From Nitrososphaeraceae archaeon (lineage in GTDB: Archaea; Thermoproteota; Nitrososphaeria; Nitrososphaerales; Nitrososphaeraceae), in NCBI GenBank assembly GCA_025922735.1, contig JAICHI010000073.1:1-5986 (forward strand): a stretch of DNA of 5,986 bases, read 5' to 3'. Below the pieces are notes generated by a model. It worked only from the letters and a program-made list of their open reading frames with translations. It ran no database searches and was not told where the DNA came from. Below, piece after piece: positions 5,519-5,986 of this stretch. The translations under genes and the position numbers were made by a program. Each line of letters opens with the position of its first letter. Within the stretch, counting starts at the first letter, position 1.

Positions 5519-5537
5519 GGAGGGAATGACCCCCTCC
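5519..5537. repeat. G+C-rich hairpin, 6-bp stem
   Basis: GGAGGG (5519-5524) pairs with CCCTCC (5532-5537) around a 7-base loop. On the minus strand it is followed by CTCTTTTG, so it resembles a weak intrinsic terminator facing the small membrane protein gene, although no gene is seen upstream on that strand. It could instead be a regulator site. The rest of 5433-5761 holds only promoter-like sequence. Confidence 0.35.
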
Positions 5538-5704
5538 GCATTGGAATCTGCAATATCTCTCCTTTGCTTACCTAGAAACTTGAGATGGGTCTTTTAAGAA
5601 GAATGATACTGCTAGTAAGCTTGTTGGATTGGCAAAGCGTTATTCCATACTGCTGCAAATGGCTGCTCGTGAAGCAACTTGACAATCCGACATGCTTTTA
5701 TGAT

Positions 5705-5717
5705 ACTTATTATAAGT
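5705..5717. promoter_or_regulatory. 13-bp AT-rich palindrome before the winged-helix gene
   Basis: ACTTAT-T-ATAAGT is perfectly symmetric about position 5711, 51 bases before the GTG start of the winged-helix gene. It could be an operator for that protein or for another dimeric regulator. It also contains TATA-like sequence (TTATTATAAG) that could act as the promoter itself, with a leader of about 25 bases. Confidence 0.3.
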
Positions 5718-5730
5718 TATCTATCTAATC

Positions 5731-5738
5731 TTTAATAG
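5731..5738 (+). promoter_or_regulatory. Candidate TATA box of the winged-helix gene
   Basis: TTTAATAG is centred about 28 bases before the GTG at 5762, predicting a start of transcription near 5760 and a leaderless mRNA. No Shine-Dalgarno site precedes the GTG. The palindrome at 5705-5717 is the alternative TATA element. Confidence 0.4.
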
Positions 5739-5761
5739 GCTGCTACGTTATAAGAAATAGC

Positions 5762-5986
5762 GTGCGATACAGAAGCAGAACAGACATTATATCACAAATT
5801 CTTGAAGCCGCGAGTGGTGGAGCAACAAAAACTAAGATAATGTACAGAGCATTTCTGTCATATGCTCAATTAAAAGAATATCTCAATGTTCTCACTATCA
5901 ACGGTCTACTTGATTATAATTCCTCAGAACAGATTTTTAGAACAACTGAAAAAGGGGACAAATTTCTAAAATTATACAGTCAGATC
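5762..5986 (+). CDS. Winged-helix DNA-binding protein (HTH_45-like), 3' end outside the window
   Basis: The first 75 residues of an open frame that runs off the window. A stretch of basic residues (RYRSR, 2-6) leads into helix 1 (TDIISQILEAA, 7-17), then the GGATKTKIMYRAFLSYAQLKEYLNVLTINGLL helix-turn-helix (19-50) and the wing (DYNSSEQIFRTTEKGDKFLKLY, 51-72). The order TKIMYRA-LSYAQLKEYL-GLL-TTEKG is typical of the short archaeal winged-helix family PF14947, very numerous in Thaumarchaeota. It is expected to bind DNA as a dimer; its targets are unknown, and the palindrome at 5705-5717 is a candidate for autoregulation. The GTG at 5762 is the only usable start, because the frame opens at a TAA (5726-5728) and has no ATG or TTG in between. 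Family members often finish within about 90-110 residues, so little is probably missing. Confidence 0.8.
   Translation, partial: MRYRSRTDIISQILEAASGGATKTKIMYRAFLSYAQLKEYLNVLTINGLLDYNSSEQIFRTTEKGDKFLKLYSQI

Overview
The window most likely comes from a group I.1b ammonia-oxidising archaeon or close relative (Nitrososphaerales, Thaumarchaeota/Nitrososphaerota). This is inferred from four things: an archaeal-type serine hydroxymethyltransferase, an archaeal RNase HI-like protein, a one-domain winged-helix protein of a kind abundant in these archaea, and AT-rich boxes about 28-30 bases before starts that lack Shine-Dalgarno sites (leaderless style). The assignment rests on protein resemblance read by eye.

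Layout. 1-328: no gene seen; a short tandem repeat and a nested inverted repeat. 329-919 (+): a 196-residue RNase H-fold protein in which all four usual catalytic acids appear replaced. 920-1235: non-coding, with an 18-bp near-palindrome and the likely promoter of the next gene. 1236-2747 (+): a 503-residue membrane-anchored amidohydrolase with an intact metal site. 2748-3289: non-coding, between convergent genes, with clustered small hairpins and a glyA terminator candidate. 3290-4612 (-): glyA, fully conserved and distinctly richer in G+C than its neighbours. 4613-5213: about 600 non-coding bases holding tandem repeats, a poly-C run, a perfect hairpin and a perfect 14-bp palindrome. 5214-5432 (-): a 72-residue protein with two membrane segments. 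5433-5761: non-coding, with promoters in both directions, a G+C-rich hairpin and a 13-bp palindrome. 5762-5986 (+): the start of a winged-helix protein, cut by the window end.

The genes do not form an operon. They are separated by 300-600 bases and each seems to have its own promoter. glyA is core one-carbon metabolism (serine/glycine interconversion). The amidohydrolase probably acts outside the membrane on a peptide-like or cyclic amide. The RNase H-like protein probably binds nucleic acid without cutting it. No defence system, CRISPR array, insertion sequence or tRNA was seen. The strongest unusual observation is the degenerate RNase H active site; I do not see a convincing new multi-gene system.
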